Source: Mucilaginibacter cryoferens
GTDB lineage: Bacteria; Bacteroidota; Bacteroidia; Sphingobacteriales; Sphingobacteriaceae
NCBI RefSeq assembly: GCF_014205845.1
Contig: NZ_JACHCR010000030.1
Location: forward strand, 1 to 64,000
DNA length: 64,000 nt
Direction: 5' to 3'
Position numbers and translations under genes: made by a program. Shown piece after piece: positions 1 to 9,084 of the stretch; the first letter of the stretch is position 1; the number at the start of each line of letters is the position of its first letter. The notes below the pieces were generated by a model. It was not told the DNA's origin and did not search any database. It saw only the letters and a program-made list of their open reading frames with translations.

Positions 1-2
1 AC

Positions 3-91
3 GTAGAGGCGCATCACATGCGTCTCACGCATGCAAATCCAACCTTGCAAATCCGATTGTCTGACGGGAGACGCATGTGATGCGCCTCTAC
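3..91. repeat. Perfect 24-bp inverted repeat (intergenic palindrome)
   Basis: The arms at 3-26 and 68-91 are exact reverse complements, beginning GTAGAGGCGCATCACATGCG, and are separated by 41 bp. The GTAGAGRCGCA...TGCGTCTC type of palindrome recurs in shorter form near 22.3, 22.9 and 24.0 kb. It lies downstream of mutS and could fold as a hairpin in RNA from either strand. It looks like a dispersed REP-like element, not a gene. Confidence 0.85.
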
Positions 92-172
92 AAAAACCCC
101 GTTTGCAATTACGTCATTCCCGTTTTTTCCAGGTTAACCCTGGTTGTCACTCGCAATGACGTGCTTAGAAAT

Positions 173-2782
173 CTAACTTTTTATCACCCGCTGTATCTCA
201 TCAAGCTTCATCAATGCTTCTACCGGTGTGAGGGTATTTACATCGAGGTTATTCAGCGTATCGCGGATTTTTACCAGTACCGGGTCATCTATAGAAAACA
301 TTTGCATCTGTACAGCTTGCTTTTGCACTTTGCGGATGCTCTCTTTAATATGCTCGCCACCTGTTCGTTCGTTTTCCAGTTTTTTCAGTATTTCGTTGGC
401 GCGGGCAAGCACTTTTTGAGGCATACCGGCCAGTTTGGCTACATGGATACCAAAACTATGCTCGCTGCCGCCAGGTACCAGCTTACGCAAAAAGATAATT
501 TGCTGGCCAACCTCTTTAACAGATACGTTAAAGTTTTTAATGCGGTTAAAACTGTTGCTCAACTCATTCAACTCATGATAGTGTGTAGCAAACAGGGTTT
601 TGGCTTTGGCTGCCGGATGATTGTGCAAATACTCGGCAATAGACCAGGCTATGGAAATACCATCATAAGTTGATGTACCACGACCGATCTCATCCAGCAG
701 GATCAAGCTCCTATCAGATAAGTTGTTGAGGATACTTGCTGTCTCGTTCATCTCCACCATAAAGGTTGATTCGCCCGACGACAGGTTATCTGATGCCCCT
801 ACCCTGGTAAATATCTTATCTACCAACCCAATGGAGGCCGATTTGGCCGGCACAAAACACCCCATCTGGGCCATCAGCACTATTAAACCGGTTTGCCTTA
901 ACAAGGCCGATTTACCCGCCATGTTGGGGCCGGTTATAATGATGATCTGCTGTGTTTCCGAATCGAGGTACACATCATTGGTAATATAGCTTTCGCCCAA
1001 TGGCAAATTCTTTTCAATCACCGGGTGACGGCCGCCTTTAATATCCAGCACCCTACTCTCGTTCATCTGGGGCTTGGCGTAATAATTTTTGATAGATATG
1101 TGAGCAAAATTAATCAACACATCCAACCGGGCAATCAGCTGGGCATTTAACTGTATCGGTTTAATATATTCGGCAAGCGAGTACAGTAAATCGTTATAAA
1201 GTCGCGTTTCAATAACCAGTATTTTTTCTTCGGCACCTAATATCTGTTCTTCGTACTCCTTAAGTTCAGGAGTAATGTAGCGTTCGGCATTTACCAGCGT
1301 TTGCTTACGTATCCACTCGGTGGGTACTTTATCCCGGTGGCTATGGGTAACTTCCAGGTAATAGCCAAACACGTTGTTAAACGATACTTTAAGCGATGGT
1401 ATTCCGGTAGCCTCAGCCTCGCGTTTCTGAATTTCTAACAGGTAGCCTTTACCGCCGAAAGCGATCTTTCGCAGCCTGTCCAATTCTTCATTGATCCCCT
1501 CGTTCATCACCGAACCTTTGACGATCATCACCGGAGGCTCGGGGTTTAACTCGCGCTCTATTTTTTCGCAAATGGTTACGCAGGGATTAAGCTGCTCACC
1601 AATGGCGCGTAATGGTAAACTTTTAGATGTTTCGGCTATTTTTTTGATGGAACCAATAGCTATCAATGCCTTTTTAAGCTGACAAACCTCGCGCGGATTG
1701 GCCTTTTGCAAACCAATTTTACTGATCAATCTTTCCAAATCGCCAATCTGTCGGATGGAGTTTTGCAGGGTTTCGCGCAACTCTTCGTGCTCAATCATGT
1801 ACTCTACCACACCAAGGCGGTCGTTAATAGGTTTTATCTCCTTTAACGGCATTACAATCCAGCGGCGCAGTAAGCGGGCCCCCATTGGCGAGCAGGTATG
1901 GTCGAGCACATCAACCAACGTAAGGGCGTTATCGTTAGAAGAGCCAACCAGTTCCAGGTTACGAACGCTAAACCTATCCAGCCACAAATACCTGTCTTCC
2001 TCTATCCTGCCAATAGCACTGATGTGCTGCAGGTTACGGTGCTCGGTTTCGTTTAAGTAATGGATAGCTACACCGGCGGCAATAATGCCAAGGTTAAGCT
2101 TATCTATCCCAAACCCTTTTAATGATTTTACGCCGAAATGCTTCAGCAGCGTCTCGGTAGCGTAATCGCCGCTGTACGGCCATTCGTCGAGGGTATAGGT
2201 ATAAAAGCGGTCGCCGTAGTTCTCTTTAAAATCGCGGGTGCGGCTTTTGGGGTATATCACCTCGCTTGGCGAAAAGCTTTGCAGCAGCTTATCAATATAG
2301 TCGCTGTTGCCCTGAGCCGTCCAAAACTCGCCGGTAGAAATATCTATAAGGGCAATACCGATGCTGTTTTTTTCGAAATGCAGCGATGCCAGGTAGTTAT
2401 TACTTTTTTGGTTAAGAATGTTATCATTGGTAGCCACACCGGGGGTAACCAGTTCGGTAACACCACGCTTAACAATGGTTTTGGTAGTTTTCGGATCTTC
2501 CAGCTGATCGCAGATGGCCACACGCTGCCCGGCACGTACCAGTTTGGGTAAATAAGTATCTAATGAGTGGTGAGGAAAACCAGCCAGTTCTATATGGGTA
2601 CCTACGCCATTACCACGGCGGGTAAGCACTATACCCAGTATGCCTGCGGCTTTAATGGCATCCTCGCCAAAAGTTTCGTAAAAATCACCCACGCGAAATA
2701 ACAGCAAAGCACCGGGGTACTTCACCTTTATGGCGTTATATTGCTGCATTAAGGGGGTTTCTTTGGTAGTATCTTTAGCCAA
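173..2782 (-). CDS. mutS: DNA mismatch repair protein MutS
   Basis: MutS recognises base mismatches and small loops and recruits MutL in an ATP-dependent way. The N-terminal mismatch-reading motif is visible (GDFYETF, with F34-Y-E36), as is the Walker A GPNMAGKS near residue 618, the STFMVEMNE signature, Walker [11 protein letters not shown] and the FATHYHEL segment. The length of 869 aa is normal for MutS1. The start is a TTG (positions 2780-2782), giving [11 protein letters not shown]; this N-terminus fits the family and an AAAGGA-like ribosome site precedes it. The next Met (residue 12) would cut into the mismatch domain. It is transcribed alone, divergently from the thioredoxin-like gene at 3035. 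Confidence 0.97.
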   Translation of the reverse strand: MAKDTTKETPLMQQYNAIKVKYPGALLLFRVGDFYETFGEDAIKAAGILGIVLTRRGNGVGTHIELAGFPHHSLDTYLPKLVRAGQRVAICDQLEDPKTTKTIVKRGVTELVTPGVATNDNILNQKSNNYLASLHFEKNSIGIALIDISTGEFWTAQGNSDYIDKLLQSFSPSEVIYPKSRTRDFKENYGDRFYTYTLDEWPYSGDYATETLLKHFGVKSLKGFGIDKLNLGIIAAGVAIHYLNETEHRNLQHISAIGRIEEDRYLWLDRFSVRNLELVGSSNDNALTLVDVLDHTCSPMGARLLRRWIVMPLKEIKPINDRLGVVEYMIEHEELRETLQNSIRQIGDLERLISKIGLQKANPREVCQLKKALIAIGSIKKIAETSKSLPLRAIGEQLNPCVTICEKIERELNPEPPVMIVKGSVMNEGINEELDRLRKIAFGGKGYLLEIQKREAEATGIPSLKVSFNNVFGYYLEVTHSHRDKVPTEWIRKQTLVNAERYITPELKEYEEQILGAEEKILVIETRLYNDLLYSLAEYIKPIQLNAQLIARLDVLINFAHISIKNYYAKPQMNESRVLDIKGGRHPVIEKNLPLGESYITNDVYLDSETQQIIIITGPNMAGKSALLRQTGLIVLMAQMGCFVPAKSASIGLVDKIFTRVGASDNLSSGESTFMVEMNETASILNNLSDRSLILLDEIGRGTSTYDGISIAWSIAEYLHNHPAAKAKTLFATHYHELNELSNSFNRIKNFNVSVKEVGQQIIFLRKLVPGGSEHSFGIHVAKLAGMPQKVLARANEILKKLENERTGGEHIKESIRKVQKQAVQMQMFSIDDPVLVKIRDTLNNLDVNTLTPVEALMKLDEIQRVIKS

Positions 2783-3010
2783 GCGGTTAGTCCTTTTGTT
2801 AATCGGGTAAAGTTAATGCATTGGCTGCGCTTTTAGGGCATTGTGGAAAATTTGGTATGGTGTGGATATCAGTAGCGTGTTGCTGGGATCGAGTTGCGGC
2901 ATGCGGGTGACGATCAGATATTAAGCCAGCTAATTATTTTTACAATTGATAGTTACACAATAAAACCCCATCCCTATTAACTAACACCGTGTTTATCATA
3001 TCCTTATTAT

Positions 3011-3018
3011 TATATTTG
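3011..3018 (+). promoter_or_regulatory. Putative Bacteroidetes -7 box (TATATTTG)
   Basis: TATATTTG fits the TAnnTTTG -7 consensus and lies 16 nt before the ATG at 3035. The -33 region is only a weak match. The placement would give a very short leader for the thioredoxin-like gene. Confidence 0.45.
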
Positions 3019-3034
3019 ATAGATAATACCAATT

Positions 3035-5275
3035 ATGAAAAAACCTGCATTTATTATTTGCCTTACCTTATTTTTTTTTAACGCAATAGCTCAAAAAATA
3101 ATTAACAAACCCGCCTTTACGGCTTTTAATGTAGAAGGTTTCGCCGTTAGTAAAGTAACATTAAGCGATACAGCTACACAAATAAGTTTTGAAACCAGTT
3201 ACCCATCTGATACCTGGTTTAAAATGCCCTCAAATTTGTACCTGATAAACGGAAGTCAAAAACTTAAAGTACGGTCGGCCATTGGCATCCCTTTTGATAA
3301 AAACACCTTACTAAAGGGAGGCAACGCAACCTTTGCCATTAACTTTGCTCCCATAGATGCCAAAACCCAAAAGATAGACCTGATAGAATCTGACTGCCAG
3401 CAATGTTTTAAAATATACGACCTGGAACTGCCTCGATTTACCTTACCAACATCCATTACCGGCGATTGGTTTACAACAGATGGCAGTAAACAATGGATAC
3501 TGGGGTTATATGGTAACCAGGCCATTTATCAAAATAAACTATGGACCTATACTTCTGTTAAGCAACAAGGTAAAACTACCGTCATCGGCTTAAAAAGCGG
3601 TGCTAAATTAACCTCACTAACAATAAAGCAGGGCAATACAGGTACCTTATACCTGGGGAATAACAAAAACAACAAGCGGTTATTATGCAGTACCCCTCAA
3701 AACAAAAACCACCTGGCAGCAGATAGCAGTGGCTTTAACCTGGCACAGGTATATAAAGGCGATAGCGTAGAATATTCGGGGTTTATTAAGGGATATTCGC
3801 CCTATTTGGGTTTTAACAGTGGGAATGTGTTTGTTAATAACCTGATTACCGAGGGGCAGGATAATTACCTGATCAATATAGCAGCCGACGGGAGTTTTAA
3901 AGTCAGGTTCCCGATAAATAACGCCCGGCAATCCTATATTTCTTTCCCATTCTCCTATTCGGGAGTTTATTTTGAAGCCGGTAAGCGTGTTTTCCAAAAA
4001 TTTGATATTTCGGGATCACCAGCAACCTCCATTTTTATGGGTGATAACGCAAGCCTGAACAGCGATTTATATGCAACAAAATCCATACTATTAAACATAG
4101 ATTGGGATAAGGTATTTACCGATATTTTGAACTTTACACCAGAACAATATAAAGCATACGCTATAAACATGCGCGATGAGGAATTAGCTGCTTTAAATGA
4201 ATATAAGCTAAAAAACGGTATGAGTGAGAAAGCATTCCAATTAACATCGTTAAATATTCAATATGCCGTGGCTTATTTTATGTTAAATTATAACTCCTAT
4301 AAATGGAGCGCCTACAGAAAATCAAAGAATATTGCACCGCAAAACAGGCGCAGCGAGTTACCCGAGGTGAAGTTAGACTCCGCCTACCTTTCTTTTTTAA
4401 AAAACATCAGGCTTAATGACCCTGTGGCGGTTATTTCATCGGAGTATATTCCCTTTACAAACAATTTAAAGCATCATGAAATTATAACCAATGCCGAAAA
4501 ACAATATGTACTGGATAAACTCGCTCAACAAAGGAAGCAAGATACATCAGCAGCAGATATACAATTTACTGATAAACTGATAGCAGATACAAAAGCAGGA
4601 TCAATAGTGCAATTGGGTGGCGAACAGCAAAATATCCGCACCAAGGTTTTAAAAAAGATGATTGGTACCAATATAACTTTTGATTTGCAGATAATGGACG
4701 CCCAGGATACAGCCAGTGTTGTTGAGCGCGATTTTGTGCCGCTATCTGATAAACGGCTTGCAGCGTTAAGATCAAAGTTTACCAACCCATACGTTTTCAA
4801 CTTGTTAATGCAGTATAACAATTCGATTAAAAACAAAATAATCCTAAACAACCGTGAAAAAGATTATAGGTTGAATACCACACCTGCAACACAGGCCGAT
4901 AACATTTTTTCGTCCATCATCAGTAAGTATAAAGGCAAAACCATTTACGTTGATTTTTGGGCAACCTGGTGTGGCCCATGTATCCAGGCTATTCAAGAGA
5001 TAGCTCATTTAAAAAACGAACTAAAGAATAATAAAGATGTGATTTTTGTTTACATCACCAACCAAACATCACCTATTGGCACCTATAACGGTATGATACC
5101 CGGCATAAAAGGAGAACACTACCGCGTAACCGGCGACGAATGGAACAAACTGACCGCTCAGTTTAATATCACCGGTATTCCTCATTATGTATTGGTTAAA
5201 AACGGGATAATAAACAATTTAAAATACCAGCATTTTAATAACAACGAATTAAAAGAAAAACTACTTGGAGATTAA
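3035..5275 (+). CDS. Exported TlpA-like thioredoxin-family protein
   Basis: The protein has 746 aa and an N-terminal Sec signal (MKKPAFIICLTLFFFNAIAQ). A long central region of about 550 residues has no domain I can name. A C-terminal thioredoxin fold of the TlpA/AhpC-TSA type carries YVDFWATWCGPC, with redox Cys646 and Cys649, and a cis-Pro segment (TGIPHYVLV) further on. Proteins of this plan are common in Bacteroidetes and are thought to act as periplasmic or envelope thiol-disulphide reductases; the substrate is unknown. It sits alone between mutS and the helicase gene. Identity of the thioredoxin domain is certain; the role of the N-terminal part is not. Confidence 0.85.
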   Translation: MKKPAFIICLTLFFFNAIAQKIINKPAFTAFNVEGFAVSKVTLSDTATQISFETSYPSDTWFKMPSNLYLINGSQKLKVRSAIGIPFDKNTLLKGGNATFAINFAPIDAKTQKIDLIESDCQQCFKIYDLELPRFTLPTSITGDWFTTDGSKQWILGLYGNQAIYQNKLWTYTSVKQQGKTTVIGLKSGAKLTSLTIKQGNTGTLYLGNNKNNKRLLCSTPQNKNHLAADSSGFNLAQVYKGDSVEYSGFIKGYSPYLGFNSGNVFVNNLITEGQDNYLINIAADGSFKVRFPINNARQSYISFPFSYSGVYFEAGKRVFQKFDISGSPATSIFMGDNASLNSDLYATKSILLNIDWDKVFTDILNFTPEQYKAYAINMRDEELAALNEYKLKNGMSEKAFQLTSLNIQYAVAYFMLNYNSYKWSAYRKSKNIAPQNRRSELPEVKLDSAYLSFLKNIRLNDPVAVISSEYIPFTNNLKHHEIITNAEKQYVLDKLAQQRKQDTSAADIQFTDKLIADTKAGSIVQLGGEQQNIRTKVLKKMIGTNITFDLQIMDAQDTASVVERDFVPLSDKRLAALRSKFTNPYVFNLLMQYNNSIKNKIILNNREKDYRLNTTPATQADNIFSSIISKYKGKTIYVDFWATWCGPCIQAIQEIAHLKNELKNNKDVIFVYITNQTSPIGTYNGMIPGIKGEHYRVTGDEWNKLTAQFNITGIPHYVLVKNGIINNLKYQHFNNNELKEKLLGD

Positions 5276-5490
5276 AAATGCCACGTAACGCGTATGTACT
5301 CCATTATCACTCAAAAAGAGGGCCTGGTCGTGTTTCCTTAAATCGTGTTGTTGGATGATTGCGCCTGTTAATTACTTTTCAACCTCCTTCCCCTATTGTT
5401 AGTATTTTTATCGTATCCAAATTCAATCTTAATTTTCCCTTTCGGCACAAAACCTTAATTTCGCTGTTTCAAGAAAAAGAGGAAAAGATT

Positions 5491-7788
5491 TTGGATTATT
5501 TACAGGGTTTAAACCCCGAACAAAGGGCAGCAGTAGAACAAACTGAAGGACCGGTGATGATCATCGCCGGTGCCGGATCGGGCAAAACAAGGGTGATCAC
5601 CTACCGGGTGGCCCACCTGATACGCAAAGGCGTAGACTCATTTAACATATTGGTTTTAACGTTTACCAACAAGGCCGCCCGCGAAATGCGCGAGCGTATA
5701 AACCAAGTGGTTGGCGGCGAAGCTAAAAATATATGGATGGGAACCTTCCACTCCGTTTTTGCCAAATTGTTACGTGTGGAGGCCGAAAAAATTGGCTACC
5801 CCAGCAACTTCACCATTTACGATACCGACGATAGTAAAAGTGTACTACGCGCCATTATTAAAGAGCTAAACCTTGATGATAAGCTATATGCCGTAAATTT
5901 TGTACTCAACCGCATTTCGGCATCAAAAAATAATTTGATCTCGTTTAGAGAATACGCCAAAAACGAGCAGATACAGGCCGATGACGTGGCTACGGGCCGC
6001 GGGCAGCTAGGTAAAATATATGAGCTGTATGCCACCCGCTGTTTCCGTGCGGGCGCTATGGATTTCGACGATTTGCTGTACAAAACCAACGAGCTGCTTA
6101 AACTGCATCCCGATGTACTTAACAAATACCAGCACAAGTTTAAATACCTGATGGTGGATGAGTACCAGGATACCAACCACTCGCAATATCTTATTGTGAA
6201 GCGCCTGGCGGCTGTTAACGAAAACCTTTGTGTTGTGGGCGACGATGCGCAGAGTATTTACGCCTTCCGCGGTGCCAACATCCAAAACATTTTCAATTTT
6301 GAGAAGGATTATCCCGATCTGAAAATATTTAAGCTGGAGCAAAATTACCGCTCTACACAAAATATTGTGAATGTGGCTAACAGCATCATCAGCAATAATA
6401 AAGATCAGCTTAAAAAGAACGTTTTCAGTGAAAAAGAAACCGGCGATAAAATAAAAGTAATGCGAGCCTTCAGCGATAACGAGGAAGGTAAAATGGTGGC
6501 CGAGGCCATTATGCAGGAACGCAGCACCAAAGGTTTAAACTGGCTTGCTTTTGCCATACTTTACCGCACCAACGCGCAATCGCGCAGTATGGAGGAGGCC
6601 TTGCGTAAACTGGGTATCCCCTATAAAATATACGGGGGCTTGTCGTTTTATCAGCGTAAAGAGATCAAAGATCTGATAGCCTATTTCCGCCTTACGTTTA
6701 ACCCTAATGATGAGGAAGCGCTTAAACGTGTTATCAACTACCCTAAAAGGGGCATTGGCGATACCAGTGTTGATAAGATAATTGTTAGTGCCGATGCTCA
6801 TAAAGTTACCCCATGGGAGGTAATTGTTGACCCTGCCCAGTATTTTGATGGTAAGGCACCATCTACATTGAGCAATTTCGCGGTGATGATACAGAGCTTC
6901 CAGGTGTTGGCAAAAAGCAAATCGGCGTATGAGTCGGCCTTGTATATAGCACAGCATTCGGGCCTTCTTAAAGACCTTTATGAAGATAAATCGGTAGAAG
7001 GGCTTAACCGTTACGAAAACATCCAGGAGCTGCTAAACGGTATTAAAGAGTTTAGCGAACGTGAGGATATTGAAGAAAAAGGCCTGGACATTTTTATGCA
7101 GGACATCGCGCTGCTTACCAACGACGATAAGGATAAAAACAAAGATGCCGACACGGTATCGCTGATGACCATCCACTCATCAAAAGGTTTGGAGTTTCCG
7201 CAGGTGCACGTGGTAGGCCTTGAAGAAAACCTTTTCCCTTCGCAAATGTCGCTCAACTCGCGCAGCGACCTGGAAGAAGAGCGCCGCCTGTTTTACGTAG
7301 CCTGTACCCGCGCCGAAAGCAAACTAACCATTAGCTACGCCACATCGCGCTTTAAGTTTGGCACACTCATTAGCTGCGAACCAAGCCGCTTTTTGGATGA
7401 AATTGATGCCAAATACCTGGAACTTGATTATACCGCCAAAACCAGCACCAGCAACAATCCGTTTTTTAACGATGAAAAGAAAGCATGGACCAGCGGCCCT
7501 AAACAGCAGGATAGTTTCTCTAAACCAAAGCCGGCTACATCGGCACCGGTAAAAACAACCGCTATGCTGGCCAAAGCCCACGTGGTATCGGCCAACTTTA
7601 AACCATCTGATACCACAAACCTGCAGGTGGGTATGGAAGTTGAGCACGAACGCTTTGGTTTTGGTAAAGTGCTTACTTTAGAAGGCAACAAACCCGATGT
7701 TAAAGCCACCATATTTTTTAAAGAGATTGGCCAAAAACAACTACTGCTTAAATTTGCTAAACTGTATATTATCAACAATATAAACTAA
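5491..7788 (+). CDS. pcrA: UvrD/PcrA-type ATP-dependent DNA helicase
   Basis: This is a superfamily 1 3'-5' DNA helicase. Visible motifs, in order: Q-motif LNPEQRAAV, Walker A AGAGSGKTR, motif II VDEYQDT, motif III GDDAQSIYAFRGA, motif IV QNYRS, motif V TIHSSKGLEFPQV and motif VI FYVACTRA. The C-terminal 60 residues (GMEVEHERFGFGKV...) look like the Tudor-like tail that links PcrA to RNA polymerase. The reading frame is open from an ATG at 5359, but that adds 44 residues with no helicase character. I prefer the TTG at 5491, preceded by AAGAGGAAAAG, which gives DYLQGLNPEQRAAV at the N-terminus and 765 aa. pcrA versus uvrD naming is a judgement. Confidence 0.93.
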   Translation: MDYLQGLNPEQRAAVEQTEGPVMIIAGAGSGKTRVITYRVAHLIRKGVDSFNILVLTFTNKAAREMRERINQVVGGEAKNIWMGTFHSVFAKLLRVEAEKIGYPSNFTIYDTDDSKSVLRAIIKELNLDDKLYAVNFVLNRISASKNNLISFREYAKNEQIQADDVATGRGQLGKIYELYATRCFRAGAMDFDDLLYKTNELLKLHPDVLNKYQHKFKYLMVDEYQDTNHSQYLIVKRLAAVNENLCVVGDDAQSIYAFRGANIQNIFNFEKDYPDLKIFKLEQNYRSTQNIVNVANSIISNNKDQLKKNVFSEKETGDKIKVMRAFSDNEEGKMVAEAIMQERSTKGLNWLAFAILYRTNAQSRSMEEALRKLGIPYKIYGGLSFYQRKEIKDLIAYFRLTFNPNDEEALKRVINYPKRGIGDTSVDKIIVSADAHKVTPWEVIVDPAQYFDGKAPSTLSNFAVMIQSFQVLAKSKSAYESALYIAQHSGLLKDLYEDKSVEGLNRYENIQELLNGIKEFSEREDIEEKGLDIFMQDIALLTNDDKDKNKDADTVSLMTIHSSKGLEFPQVHVVGLEENLFPSQMSLNSRSDLEEERRLFYVACTRAESKLTISYATSRFKFGTLISCEPSRFLDEIDAKYLELDYTAKTSTSNNPFFNDEKKAWTSGPKQQDSFSKPKPATSAPVKTTAMLAKAHVVSANFKPSDTTNLQVGMEVEHERFGFGKVLTLEGNKPDVKATIFFKEIGQKQLLLKFAKLYIINNIN

Positions 7789-7937
7789 GAGTTAATCCCG
7801 TTTTTTGTGGAATTGTTTCCCCAATACCACAATACTCCCATAGTAAACAGCTTTAATTGACACCCAATTAAAGCTAAATTAATAATGGCATAACGTTTGG
7901 ATATGTTTTATTAATTAACTTATTATAGGCACCACAA

Positions 7938-8306
7938 ATGAGCGAGATCACTAAAAAGAAGACAAATAAATTTGTCGGTAAAAACATTCGTACCCTACGT
8001 CATCAGCATGGCTGGAGCCAGGAAGATGTGGCAAACCGTTTAGGCATTTCTATCCCAGCCTTTTCAAAAATTGAAACAGGTGTAACCGATATTAATTTAT
8101 CGCGCCTGGAGCAAATTGCAAATATATTTGAGCTTAATGTAGTAAACCTGCTTGCGCTTGATGCCGAAGAGATTGATATGACGCCATCAAACCTAAGCGT
8201 TGCCCAAAAAAAATTGGTTGATCGCGAAGCCGAAATAGCCAACCTGCAACGTAAGGTGATTTTATTATATGAAGAATTACGTAACAAAACAGCTGTAGCG
8301 GTTTAA
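7938..8306 (+). CDS. XRE-family helix-turn-helix regulator with C-terminal coiled coil
   Basis: The protein has 122 aa. Residues about 15-75 form an HTH_3/XRE DNA-binding domain (GKNIRTLRHQHGWSQEDVANRLGIS, then the recognition-helix segment ending SKIETG). The last 35 residues are heptad-like (LVDREAEIANLQRKVILLYEEL), consistent with a short dimerising coiled coil. It stands alone, followed by a perfect 21-bp palindrome and a terminator. The target is unknown; the palindrome could be an operator but lies downstream of the gene. Confidence 0.9.
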   Translation: MSEITKKKTNKFVGKNIRTLRHQHGWSQEDVANRLGISIPAFSKIETGVTDINLSRLEQIANIFELNVVNLLALDAEEIDMTPSNLSVAQKKLVDREAEIANLQRKVILLYEELRNKTAVAV

Positions 8307-8387
8307 TCGTTACCGATAAGTGTGTTGTAAACCTTACATATATAAGGTTATAATACACTAATTGCTACACCCTTACGCTACCATACT

Positions 8388-8434
8388 GTTTCTCCATATT
8401 AAATATAGATTAACTATATTTAATATGGAGAAAC
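8388..8434. repeat. Perfect 21-bp inverted repeat with 5-nt loop
   Basis: The arm GTTTCTCCATATTAAATATAG (8388-8408) is exactly reverse-complemented at 8414-8434, with loop ATTAA. It is AT-rich with no immediate long T-run, so it is either a transcript-stabilising hairpin or a dyad protein-binding site rather than a classical terminator. It lies 82 bp after the XRE gene. Confidence 0.85.
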
Positions 8435-8450
8435 TTTTGTAAAATTTTAA

Positions 8451-8490
8451 AGGCAGTATAAACATAAAAGGGTTTTACTGCCTTTTTTTT
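8451..8490 (+). terminator. Rho-independent terminator
   Basis: AGGCAGTA (8451-8458) pairs with TACTGCCT (8476-8483), followed by a run of seven T. It ends the XRE transcript on the + strand. Confidence 0.75.
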
Positions 8491-8545
8491 GCGTTTTGGA
8501 GTAAAAATTGTGTCTACTATTTCGCCCCCGAAAAAGCAGCGCAAT

Positions 8546-8842
8546 ATGTCTAATTACCTGATATCTATTTCTAAAAACGAAGCACTAAAAGACGGAACCA
8601 TCCACGATCCTCACAGCAAGCTTAAAGTAAAAGCTTTTGACATGCTCAAATCACGATTTAAGCCCCGTAAAGGCGAGGTCCGTTTTTTTGTAACTGCAGG
8701 CGCCCACACAATTGCTTTTGAAACCCAGGGCTACAAAAAACACCGCCAGCTGCTTATACTGCAAATGATATCCTGGTATTGCATCTACCTCGGCCTTATC
8801 GAAGCGCAAATACATAGTACATTGCCAATCGCTTTTAGATAG
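8546..8842 (+). CDS. Hypothetical protein, 98 aa
   Basis: The frame is open from 8489, but the ATG at 8546 (MSNYLISISKNEALKDG) gives a more natural start; the upstream part overlaps the T-run of the terminator. The protein has a basic middle (LKSRFKPRKGE) and a hydrophobic segment near residues 65-85 (LLILQMISWYCIYLGLIEAQI). I recognise no family. It is followed at once by the TTGGAGCAAGGA-type intergenic repeats. The gene call rests on an uninterrupted frame and plausible composition only. Confidence 0.5.
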   Translation: MSNYLISISKNEALKDGTIHDPHSKLKVKAFDMLKSRFKPRKGEVRFFVTAGAHTIAFETQGYKKHRQLLILQMISWYCIYLGLIEAQIHSTLPIAFR

Positions 8843-9080
8843 ATATTGGGGAGCAAGGATTTTTGGAGCAAGGAATAAGGATACTTGGAGCAAAGATTCT
8901 TGGAGTAAAAAGAAAATAGTTGAGATTTTATAGTAAAGTTTCTTTTGTAGGTATGGTACCATTTAGCCTGCCATTTTTTTACCCTGGTTATCCACCTGGC
9001 AACAGCTCGAGTTATCAAAAAAATAGTCTTTGCTCTTTACTCCAAAAATCTTTGCTCCTTAATCCAAAAATCCTTACTCC
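8843..9080. repeat. Intergenic inverted 'GGAGCAAGGAT' repeat cluster
   Basis: Words such as TTGGAGCAAGGA, TTGGAGCAAAGATTC and TTGGAGTAAA (8845-8912) reappear as reverse complements (TACTCCAAAAATC, TTTGCTCCTTAATCC, CTTACTCC) at 9035-9080. The spacer can therefore fold into one long imperfect hairpin between convergent genes. A near-identical arrangement lies at 57.63-57.77 kb. Confidence 0.7.
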
Positions 9081-9084
9081 ACTT

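Noticed and set aside
3..91. A CRISPR-like repeat in the GTAGAGGCGCA sequences.
   Set aside because: Only one inverted pair with no regular spacers; it fits an intergenic palindrome.
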